Source: Oscillospiraceae bacterium
GTDB lineage: Bacteria > Bacillota > Clostridia > Oscillospirales > Ruminococcaceae
Assembly: GCA_021769725.1 (NCBI GenBank)
Contig: JAETSI010000022.1
Location: 1-49,360, forward strand
Reading direction: 5' to 3'
Length of the DNA stretch: 49,360 nt
Below the pieces are notes generated by a model. It was not told the DNA's origin. It saw only the letters and a list, made by a program, of their open reading frames with translations, and searched no databases. Position 1 is the stretch's first letter; the number at the start of each line of letters is the position of its first letter. The translations under genes and the position numbers were made by a program. Positions 8,151 through 15,105 of the stretch are shown here, piece after piece.

Positions 8151-9980
8151 TTATACTAACTGTATTTTGAATCTTCTCAGCCAGTAATCCAGCTGAACAA
8201 AAAAAGCTATAGTCTGCGGAAGATTCATCAGTTGTCCGTACCACTGAACATGATCCACATGAGTAAGAAGCCGCTCAAGTGCCTGCCTGCTTACCAGTTC
8301 AGTAAGCGTACTGCATTTATCATCCATGATCTCCCTCAGCCTTGACGTTACAGCCTCTAAAAATGCCGGATTATGCGTCTTTGGATACGGACTTTTCTTT
8401 CTGCGCAGCACCTTTTCCGGCAGCCAGTCACTCATAGCCTCACGGAGAAGTCCTTTTTCCTGCCCCTGCCAGTCCTTGTACTCCCAGCGGACGTTATAGA
8501 GGTATTCTGCAATACGGTAATCGCAGAACGGCACACGGACTTCAAGTCCGCTGTACATACTCATTCTGTCCTTACGGTCAAGAAGATTCTGCATAAACCA
8601 GCTGAAATTAAGCTGAGTCATCTCACGCATACGTGATTCAAGATCGCTGTCCGTTTTTAGTTTCAGAGTATCGTCAGCCGTTCTTCTGTACGCACTATAT
8701 ACATAGTCGTCGGCATCTATCCGGTTTCTGTAGGCATCACCGAGAAAACTTCTGCGGTAGGAAGTACTCTGCGCCCAAGGAAAACCGTCAGTCATGCGGA
8801 TATCCTTATCCCTGTACCATGGATAGCCACCGAAAATCTCGTCGGCGCACTCTCCGGACAGCGCTACAGTCCCGTGCTTTTTGATCTCACGGCAAAGCAG
8901 CAGCATGGAAGCATCTACATCTGCCATTCCGGGCAGTCCTCTTGCTTCAACAGCTTCGTCAAGTGCGTCGATCAGTTCGGGAGTATCTACCACGATCCAA
9001 TGATGATCTGTTCCGAGATATTCTGCCATGCATTCTATATATTCCGGATCGCTGTTTGGCTGAAAATGGCTTTTTCTAAAGTATTTATCATTATCGTGAT
9101 AATCAACGGAAAAAGTACTTAATTTCTTACCCTGCTTTTTCATTTCGGATGCAGCAACGCTTGAAATAAGGCTTGAATCCAGACCTCCGGAAAGAAATGT
9201 GCAGACAGGCACATCCGATACCAGCTGCCGCCTTATGGAGTCGAGGAGAAGTTCACGGACGTGCTCGGCAGTCTGCTCAAAAGTTTCATTGAGTTCATAC
9301 GCACGTAGACGCCAGTATTCCTCCAGTTTCAGACCACGTTCACTGTAAAAGCCACGCCAGCCCGGCATAATTTCCTTTACTCCCCTGATAACGCCGCAGC
9401 CGGGCGTTCTTCCCGGAGCCATAAGTATAAGTTCAGATACACCGGTTTCGTCGATTTCATGAGAGATATCGGGATGTTCCATCAATACTGGAAGTTCAGA
9501 AGCAAAAATCAGCTTATCGCCCGCATCGTAATAAAACAGCGGCTTTACGCCTATTCTGTCTCTTGCCAGAAAAACACGGTGTTCCGCCTCGTCATAGACC
9601 GCAAAGGCAAAAATTCCGTTAAAGCGTTCTACGCAGGCTTTTCCCCACTTAATGTAGCTTTTCAGAACCACCTCGGTATCAGAGGAAGTTTCAAACTCAA
9701 ATTCCTGTTCAAGTTCACGGCGGATCTCCCGGGTATTATACAGTTCGCCGTTGTAAACCAGAGTATATGTTTTTTCTCCGAATGCACAGCTCATAGGCTG
9801 ACGTCCGCCGGATATGTCAATAACTGCAAGTCTTGTGTGGATAAGAGCCGCCTCACGGGTGAGAACTATTCCACGCTGATCAGGGCCACGTCTTATCATT
9901 GCCCTCTGCATCTTCTCATATATTTTCATATCATTGCGCATATCCTCAGAAAAACTTATAGCTCCTGCAATTCCGCACAT
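8151..9980 (-). CDS. asnB: Asparagine synthetase (glutamine-hydrolysing)
   Basis: This enzyme makes asparagine from aspartate, ATP and glutamine. The 609-aa chain starts with MCGIAGA, so Cys2 becomes the N-terminal nucleophile of the glutaminase domain after Met removal. That domain also shows RLAVIDISGG and YNGELYN. The synthetase domain carries the PP-loop LSGGLDSS (residues 263-270), which binds ATP and adenylates aspartate. The length matches the longer Bacillus-type AsnB/AsnO enzymes rather than the 554-aa E. coli form. The start is set by GGAGGAG just upstream. It seems monocistronic; the next gene upstream on the same strand ends 60 bp away. Confidence 0.93.
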   Translation of the reverse strand: MCGIAGAISFSEDMRNDMKIYEKMQRAMIRRGPDQRGIVLTREAALIHTRLAVIDISGGRQPMSCAFGEKTYTLVYNGELYNTREIRRELEQEFEFETSSDTEVVLKSYIKWGKACVERFNGIFAFAVYDEAEHRVFLARDRIGVKPLFYYDAGDKLIFASELPVLMEHPDISHEIDETGVSELILMAPGRTPGCGVIRGVKEIMPGWRGFYSERGLKLEEYWRLRAYELNETFEQTAEHVRELLLDSIRRQLVSDVPVCTFLSGGLDSSLISSVAASEMKKQGKKLSTFSVDYHDNDKYFRKSHFQPNSDPEYIECMAEYLGTDHHWIVVDTPELIDALDEAVEARGLPGMADVDASMLLLCREIKKHGTVALSGECADEIFGGYPWYRDKDIRMTDGFPWAQSTSYRRSFLGDAYRNRIDADDYVYSAYRRTADDTLKLKTDSDLESRMREMTQLNFSWFMQNLLDRKDRMSMYSGLEVRVPFCDYRIAEYLYNVRWEYKDWQGQEKGLLREAMSDWLPEKVLRRKKSPYPKTHNPAFLEAVTSRLREIMDDKCSTLTELVSRQALERLLTHVDHVQWYGQLMNLPQTIAFFVQLDYWLRRFKIQLV

Positions 9981-10040
9981 ACTATCTCCTCCATTAATTT
10001 GGTATTATTCAGTATATGCAGAAAGAATCAAGATAATGAC

Positions 10041-11168
10041 TCAGAGTGTAACAGGCAGTCCATTTATTTCAATAGTCGGATCATCAATATCAATAAGGAG
10101 ACATTTTCTTCCGTCTATCACGCTTGTGCGCACCTTATCGGCAGCAGACGGCTTGATATTCACCGTAATTCCCGGTGAAGCAAGCACCGTTTTGGTTTCA
10201 ATAAGATTTGCAGCCGTAAGCGGAGCTGTTCCGCATACTTTCTCATATACCGGCTCTACCATATTCACACGTTCCTGCGGCAGTCCGGAATCTGAAAAAA
10301 TATCCTTGAGCATTGCCGGTTCGATAACGGTTCTGTCAGTATCTTCCTTGCTGTCCTCAACAACGCTCTGAATCTTCTCATTCACCGTCTTTATGAGCAT
10401 ATAGTCAAGATCCTCACCTGCCACGCTTTTGAGGATATTCTGGAAATTTGCCTTTTCATTTTCTGCGGACATAACAAAATTACAGCCGAGAACATTCTCG
10501 ATAATTGAAATATCAGGCTTGCTTGCAGTCTTGGTATAGTACATCACATGATTTATATCGCTGCTTCTGTTGCTGAAAACAGGGAACAAAAATCCGTCTG
10601 AGGGAGATTTGCTGATAATAAGCTCCGTATTGACTTTCTTGGTGATCTCATTATTGAATGAATCGAAAATGAAACCGTCGCTGCATGTATTCACCGGACA
10701 GAATGCCGTAAGTATGTAGCGGTAAACCTCATCCTCGCCAACTGCGAACTCATCGTTTTTATCCTTTCGTCTGACAGTGTAGCTGCAATAAGCTGTCAGC
10801 ACAGCAAACGGTCCCTCACAAACAATGTTGGCAGCTATATGATTTAAAAAATCCTCGCAGACTGTATCATCCTTGAGTTCAGATTTCAGCAGCGTATAGA
10901 GTATATTCTGAGGTTTTCCCTCTTCATACGCCTCATTGGGGAATTCGTACTCAACAAATGATTTTCCGACATTTGTATTGAGAACCTTTTTAAGCGTTTC
11001 CTCATAGACGTCATGCTCCTCGACAGACATGGTAAGGCAAGAGCTTACATTATGACACCGAAGATTTTTCTCGGCATCCACAAAACCTGTGAGCAGACGC
11101 TCCATGACAAAAAATCCACTCTTATCTGAAAAATTCTTTTTAATCTCCGCTGTTTCTTTTTTATTCAT
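10041..11168 (-). CDS. DUF4317 family protein
   Basis: This is an uncharacterised protein of 375 aa, probably cytoplasmic, with no signal peptide or membrane helix. The sequence beginning MNKKETAEIKKNF and the overall length match the DUF4317 family of Clostridia, whose function is not known. The open frame extends further upstream to 11378, but that extension lies inside an inverted-repeat element. I place the start at 11168, where the motif AAAGGAAAA precedes ATG. A promoter at 11367-11395 implies a leader of about 190 nt containing the whole hairpin element. The gene lies upstream of asnB on the same strand without an obvious functional link. Confidence 0.8.
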   Translation of the reverse strand: MNKKETAEIKKNFSDKSGFFVMERLLTGFVDAEKNLRCHNVSSCLTMSVEEHDVYEETLKKVLNTNVGKSFVEYEFPNEAYEEGKPQNILYTLLKSELKDDTVCEDFLNHIAANIVCEGPFAVLTAYCSYTVRRKDKNDEFAVGEDEVYRYILTAFCPVNTCSDGFIFDSFNNEITKKVNTELIISKSPSDGFLFPVFSNRSSDINHVMYYTKTASKPDISIIENVLGCNFVMSAENEKANFQNILKSVAGEDLDYMLIKTVNEKIQSVVEDSKEDTDRTVIEPAMLKDIFSDSGLPQERVNMVEPVYEKVCGTAPLTAANLIETKTVLASPGITVNIKPSAADKVRTSVIDGRKCLLIDIDDPTIEINGLPVTL

Positions 11169-11190
11169 GTTTAATTTTCCTTTCTTTTTT

Positions 11191-11354
11191 AAGGCAACAC
11201 CGCACAAAGATTGTGCGGCAGATGTGCAGTCAGATTTTTTCGTCAGATTGCATAAAAATTTCGCAGGCAGACTGACGCCTGTCAAGAGATTTTTGTGCGA
11301 TATGACGGAAAATATGCAAGCAGATGACGTGCAATCTTTGTGCGGTGTTGCCTT
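11191..11354. mobile_element. MITE-like inverted-repeat element in the DUF4317 leader
   Basis: Perfect 23-bp terminal inverted repeats (11191-11213 and 11332-11354, outer end AAGGCAACACCGCACAAAG) bound a 164-bp segment. The interior is itself an imperfect palindrome, so the whole unit could fold into one long hairpin. It has no coding capacity of its own; open frames crossing it read similar peptides on both strands (ATPHKDC, LCGVA). No clear target-site duplication is visible. It lies between the promoter and start codon of the DUF4317 gene. It could be a non-autonomous transposable element or a fixed regulatory RNA hairpin. Confidence 0.7.
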
Positions 11355-11366
11355 TAATATTATTCT

Positions 11367-11395
11367 ATTATACATCATTGCCGGAATTTTTGCAA
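11367..11395 (-). promoter_or_regulatory. sigma-A promoter for the DUF4317 gene
   Basis: Reading the minus strand, TTGCAA (11390-11395), a 17-bp spacer and TATAAT (11367-11372) point toward the DUF4317 gene. Transcription should start near 11360, immediately before the inverted-repeat element. Confidence 0.65.
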
Positions 11396-11494
11396 GCAGT
11401 AATTTTTCAGCGTAAACCAGAATATAATTTTGAAAGCCTGTACATAACCAATGTCAGCAACTTAAAAGGGGACTACCTATGAAAGGAGACTATT

Positions 11495-12646
11495 ATGAAA
11501 TATCTTATTCTTCTGCTTATCCCTCTGATTTTATGCTCGTGCTCCGCTCCGGCTGCTCCGGCTGGGGAATCATCCAAAATCCCCGTTACAACATTCGTCC
11601 AGGACTTCAATCAGCTTCACATTGATGTTCCTGAAGGCTATACTCCGATTAATTATGACTTTCAGACTGGGCAGTGGTTTCCGTATATGCAGTACGAAGA
11701 TTATATGTACGGAAAAACGGCAGATGAATTCCGGACTGCCGTTCGTGAACGATTCACACAGGCAAAGGAAAATGGCATAAATACCGTATATCTTCATGTC
11801 CACCCCTGCGGAGACGCATATTACAAGTCTGAGATCTTTCCAAAGGGCGTAAGTCTTGACGGAGACTATGATCCTCTATCTATAATGCTTGAGGAAGCGC
11901 ACCAACTGGAACTTTCTGCTCACGGCTGGCTGAATCCTCTGCGGTGTCAGACTGCTGAACAAATGGCTGCTTTGCCTGACGATTTCATAATTAAAAAATG
12001 GACAGAAGATCCCGACTGCCGTATTGCCAAGCTGGTAGGAAACCGCTGGTATCTCGACCCGTCCTATCCCGAAACATCGGAACTGCTCAGCGCCTGCGTC
12101 GGCGAACTCCTGGAGAATTATGACCTTGACGGCATTCATATCGACGATTACTTCTATCCCTCATCGGATGAAAATTTCGACAGCGTGGAATTTGAAAAAA
12201 GCGGCAGCAGCGATCTTGCACAATGGAGACTTGCCAATTGCACAAAATTTGTCAAAACAATATACGATACGGTAAAAACTCACGATAGCAGAATTCTTTT
12301 CGGAATCAGTCCTCAGGGTAATATCGAATCAAATTATAACTCACAGTATGCTGATGTTAAGCTCTGGGCAGGCAGCGAGGGGTACTGCGATTATATCGTT
12401 CCGCAGATATATTTCGGTTTTGAAAACGCCGTATGCCCATTTGAGCCTACTCTCAGACGCTGGGAAGAATTGCGTAGAGACAGTCCGGTAAAGCTTATCA
12501 TCGGTCTTGCAGCCTATAAGCAGGGGAAAGAAGATAAATGGGCAGGTCAGGCAGGAGAAAGGGAATGGATAGACGATTCTGATATAATCAACCGCCAGAT
12601 AGAACTTGTAAAATCATCTTCAGCCGACGGATATGCATTGTACTGA
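11495..12646 (+). CDS. GHL10 family glycoside-hydrolase-like lipoprotein
   Basis: This 383-aa protein has a short lipoprotein signal ending at Cys16 (LILCSC). The mature part is a TIM-barrel of the GHL10/DUF187 family (PF02638, YngK-like), with GINTVYLHVHPCGDA in an early strand and DGIHIDDYFYP, a family hallmark with acidic residues in the presumed active site. Members are thought to act on cell-wall or other surface glycans, but no activity can be stated here. The ATG follows GAAAGGAG. The reading frame stops right after GYALY. In relatives the barrel usually runs on past this strand, so the C terminus may be slightly shortened or frameshifted. It is probably anchored outside the membrane. 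Confidence 0.82.
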   Translation: MKYLILLLIPLILCSCSAPAAPAGESSKIPVTTFVQDFNQLHIDVPEGYTPINYDFQTGQWFPYMQYEDYMYGKTADEFRTAVRERFTQAKENGINTVYLHVHPCGDAYYKSEIFPKGVSLDGDYDPLSIMLEEAHQLELSAHGWLNPLRCQTAEQMAALPDDFIIKKWTEDPDCRIAKLVGNRWYLDPSYPETSELLSACVGELLENYDLDGIHIDDYFYPSSDENFDSVEFEKSGSSDLAQWRLANCTKFVKTIYDTVKTHDSRILFGISPQGNIESNYNSQYADVKLWAGSEGYCDYIVPQIYFGFENAVCPFEPTLRRWEELRRDSPVKLIIGLAAYKQGKEDKWAGQAGEREWIDDSDIINRQIELVKSSSADGYALY

Positions 12647-12807
12647 TTTTATATTTCCGATCATTTCATACTGCATAATGCAAAGAGATATCAACAAGCT
12701 TGCCCGATACAACCGCATGAAAACTAAAAGAATTTCCGGAAAAGCATAATACACACCGCTAATCAAAATCTCCAAAAAGAAATGTAACTTCTTGTATAAA
12801 TCAACGA

Positions 12808-12836
12808 TTGCATTAATGAAGTAAATATGATATAAT
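12808..12836 (+). promoter_or_regulatory. sigma-A promoter for the DUF4234 gene
   Basis: TTGCAT (12808-12813), a 17-bp spacer and TATAAT (12831-12836) lie 33 bp ahead of the start codon. The remaining intergenic DNA from 12647 shows no other gene. Confidence 0.72.
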
Positions 12837-12869
12837 AATATATAATATTTATGCGAAACGAGGCTTATT

Positions 12870-13406
12870 ATGAAGTGCGAATACTGCGGATATGAATTTA
12901 ACGATAATTTCTGCCCCAACTGTGGAGCAGCCACTCCGGAACAGACACCGGCGGTATGGCAGCCGCCTATAAATGATAACCCGCAGCAGAATAATCCCGA
13001 AAACACTGATTACTCAAGCTATAGAAACCAGAAAACATATAGCAGATACTACTCATCGGGCGTACAGATACGCTCCATTTCATCCTGCATTATTCTGACG
13101 ATATTAACCTGCGGAATTTATGGTATTCTATGGTTTGGAAATCTGAACGATGAAGTGAACTATCTTTCCGAGGAACGCAGTCCCACTTCCGGAGGAATAG
13201 CTTTTCTTCTATGCATCCTGACTTGCGGATTATACTATTTTTACTGGGCGTATACACAAGGTGTAAAAATTGACCGTGCGTATATAATCCGTAATCAAGT
13301 TCCCCCGAAACATGGGATTCTGTTTATCGTGCTGACGTTCATACCATACGCCGGAGGACTTATAACATACTGCCTGATGCAGAATGACATAAACAACATT
13401 GCCTGA
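12870..13406 (+). CDS. Zinc-ribbon DUF4234 membrane protein
   Basis: This small membrane protein of 178 aa begins with a zinc ribbon: CEYCG and CPNCG at residues 3-20 give four cysteines. A Pro/Gln/Asn-rich linker follows. The second half has three hydrophobic helices (about 70-90, 108-130, 148-170) with repeated ILTCGIYGILW / ILTCGLYYFYW motifs, the DUF4234 signature. Zinc ribbons joined to small membrane domains are common in Firmicutes and have no agreed role. The gene has its own promoter and is followed by a hairpin terminator, so it is probably a single-gene unit. Confidence 0.8.
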   Translation: MKCEYCGYEFNDNFCPNCGAATPEQTPAVWQPPINDNPQQNNPENTDYSSYRNQKTYSRYYSSGVQIRSISSCIILTILTCGIYGILWFGNLNDEVNYLSEERSPTSGGIAFLLCILTCGLYYFYWAYTQGVKIDRAYIIRNQVPPKHGILFIVLTFIPYAGGLITYCLMQNDINNIA

Positions 13407-13416
13407 ACCAAAATCC

Positions 13417-13438
13417 ATTGCCCCGTAACAGGGGCAAT
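13417..13438 (+). terminator. Rho-independent terminator after the DUF4234 gene
   Basis: ATTGCCCC (13417-13424) pairs with GGGGCAAT (13431-13438) across a 6-nt loop, followed by TTTTA. It ends 13 bp before the next start codon. Confidence 0.75.
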
Positions 13439-13451
13439 TTTACTACATTAT

Positions 13452-13805
13452 ATGATGATTAATAAAAGCAAACTTCACAAATCTCTGGCTGTACTTGCGC
13501 TGGGAGCCGCTTATTTTATTTTTGTAAAACTTACCGGACTGGGAATTCCCTGCATTGTCAGAGTTATGTCCGGCGGCAGGATACTGTGCCCTGGCTGCGG
13601 AATATCCAGAATGTTTCTGAAATTATCTTCTTTTGATATTCTGGGAGCATTCCGCTGCAATCCGGCGATTTTTTCTTTGCTCCCCCTCTGGTGCGTATGC
13701 GCCGTGTTCTGGATATCCGACCGTGGAGAAAAATTTCTGAAAGCTGCAGAGATATTTTCACTGACTGTTCTTATAATATTTGGCATATTAAGAAATTTTC
13801 TCTGA
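13452..13805 (+). CDS. DUF2752 membrane protein
   Basis: This 117-aa protein matches DUF2752: the short motif CPGCGISRMFL sits between hydrophobic helices, with FRCNPAIFSLLPLW in the following helix. Three membrane segments are likely (about residues 10-30, 70-90, 97-115). The family is widespread in Clostridia and Bacteroidetes and uncharacterised; the paired cysteines hint at a metal or redox role, which is inference. No strong ribosome binding site is seen; the GGGG of the upstream terminator stem is the nearest purine run. The start is therefore less certain, and two ATG codons are adjacent. Confidence 0.75.
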   Translation: MMINKSKLHKSLAVLALGAAYFIFVKLTGLGIPCIVRVMSGGRILCPGCGISRMFLKLSSFDILGAFRCNPAIFSLLPLWCVCAVFWISDRGEKFLKAAEIFSLTVLIIFGILRNFL

Positions 13806-13810
13806 ATATA

Positions 13811-13839
13811 TTGCAAATATCCATAAAATGGTATATAAT
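13811..13839 (+). promoter_or_regulatory. sigma-A promoter for the cysteine synthase gene
   Basis: TTGCAA (13811-13816), a 17-bp spacer and TATAAT (13834-13839) lie 59 bp before the start codon. The leader of about 50 nt shows no obvious T-box or S-box structure. Confidence 0.73.
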
Positions 13840-13898
13840 ATAACAGCAGAGTTTAAAACAACTACCACTACAGTATCTGAGATAAGGAGAAATTTTGA

Positions 13899-14828
13899 AT
13901 GATTTATAATAATATTATAGAAGCTATGGGACACACTCCTATGATAAAACTTAACCGCATGAACAAGCCAGGCAATGCCGAAGTCCTTGTAAAATTTGAG
14001 GGTCTTAACGTGGGGGGGTCTATAAAGACAAGAACCGCTTACAAAATGATCCTTAATGCAGAGCGTGAGGGAAAAATAAACAAAAATACAATTATAGCAG
14101 AACCCACCAGCGGCAATCAGGGAATAGGTCTTGCTCTTGTGGGAGCTGTCAGAGGGTACAAAACTATAATTATAATGCCTGATTCCGTCAGCGAAGAACG
14201 CCGGAAGCTCGTCCGCCATTACGGTGCGGAGGTGATCCTCATCCATGACGACGGCGATATAGGAAAGTGCATTGAAGAATGCCTCCATACAGCCCTGAAA
14301 ATGGCAGAAGAGGATGAAAACATTTTTGTTCCTCAGCAATTTGCCAATCCCAATAATATTTATGCTCATAAATATCACACTGCCCTTGAAATCCTCGAAC
14401 AGACCGCCGGAAGAATTGACGGTTTCTGTTCCGGAATAGGCACTGGAGGAACTATCACAGGTATCGGCGAAGCACTCAGGGCACAATATCCCGATATTGA
14501 AATATGGGCTGTAGAACCAGAAAACGCCGCTATCCTTGCCGGCGGAACTATCGGAACACATCTCCAGATGGGGATTGGCGACGGTATTATCCCTGATATT
14601 CTCAATACAAATATCTACGATAATATCTATATCGTCAGCGATGAAGAAGCAATCAGAACGGCAAAAGATCTTGCTTCAAAGGAAGGCATCATGTGCGGAA
14701 TATCCAGTGGTACAAATGTAGCCGCAGCACTGAAATTAGCTGAAAAACTTGGCGAGGGCAAAACTGTAGTAACAATCCTCCCCGATACAGCAGAACGCTA
14801 CTTCTCTACTCCCCTGTTTGACGAGTAA
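13899..14828 (+). CDS. cysK: PLP-dependent cysteine synthase
   Basis: This 309-aa enzyme of the cysteine synthase / cystathionine beta-synthase fold probably makes cysteine from O-acetylserine and sulfide. Lys43 in GGSIKTR should bind PLP. EPTSGNQGIG is the substrate loop, GTGGTITGIG binds the PLP phosphate, and PDTAERYFST is the C-terminal family signature. Two motifs differ from textbook CysK: the PLP lysine motif is VGGSIKTR rather than PxGSVKDR, and the substrate loop is TSGNQG rather than TSGNTG. An O-phosphoserine- or other-substrate variant is possible. AAGGAG lies before the ATG, and the gene has its own promoter. It is monocistronic, ending at the hairpin-rich element before uvrC. 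Confidence 0.88.
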   Translation: MIYNNIIEAMGHTPMIKLNRMNKPGNAEVLVKFEGLNVGGSIKTRTAYKMILNAEREGKINKNTIIAEPTSGNQGIGLALVGAVRGYKTIIIMPDSVSEERRKLVRHYGAEVILIHDDGDIGKCIEECLHTALKMAEEDENIFVPQQFANPNNIYAHKYHTALEILEQTAGRIDGFCSGIGTGGTITGIGEALRAQYPDIEIWAVEPENAAILAGGTIGTHLQMGIGDGIIPDILNTNIYDNIYIVSDEEAIRTAKDLASKEGIMCGISSGTNVAAALKLAEKLGEGKTVVTILPDTAERYFSTPLFDE

Positions 14829-14836
14829 TAAATATA

Positions 14837-15091
14837 CCTGTAAGTACAGTAATAATTTTTGTCTTTTGTTTTTACTTACAAGCAGATGTTTTCTCATTAA
14901 ACCTTTACCAAATGGTAAATTTCCTGTTTGAGGATTTGTCATAATAAATTTAAAAGCCCCTTTATGGGGCTTTTAAATTTATTAATAATGGGTTTCCAAA
15001 GGGGGGATTCCCCCTTTGGCAGGGGTTAAGGGGACAGCGTCCCCTTATTAAGTACAAGAAGATGTACAAAAAATATTACTGTACTTACAGG
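14837..15091. repeat. 255-bp inverted-repeat element with three internal hairpins
   Basis: Terminal inverted repeats of 26 bp with one mismatch (14837-14862 and 15066-15091, outer end CCTGTAAGTACAGTAAT) bound a non-coding unit. It fills almost the whole gap between the convergent cysK and uvrC genes. Inside are a 19-bp perfect AT-rich stem (14942-14984), a 10-bp stem CCAAAGGGGG/CCCCCTTTGG (14996-15019) and an 8-bp stem AAGGGGAC/GTCCCCTT (15028-15046). The GC-rich pair resembles repetitive intergenic hairpins common in Clostridia. No transposase and no clear target duplication are present. Confidence 0.7.
14942..14984. terminator. Bidirectional terminator, cysK / uvrC
   Basis: A perfect 19-bp stem (14942-14960 with 14966-14984) has a 5-nt loop and the core AAAAGCCCC/GGGGCTTTT. 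A/T tracts on both sides make it usable from either strand. It is part of the inverted-repeat element. Confidence 0.8.
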
Positions 15092-15105
15092 CATTTTACT
15101 AATCG

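Noticed and set aside
9459..10178. 239-codon frame opposite asnB
   Set aside because: It is antisense to a clear asparagine synthetase, has a Cys/His/Ser-rich composition typical of antisense translation, and has no promoter or ribosome binding site.
11169..11378. N-terminal extension of the DUF4317 reading frame
   Set aside because: It translates the inverted-repeat element, the opposite strand gives similar peptides, and the internal ATG at 11168 has the ribosome binding site and family-like start.
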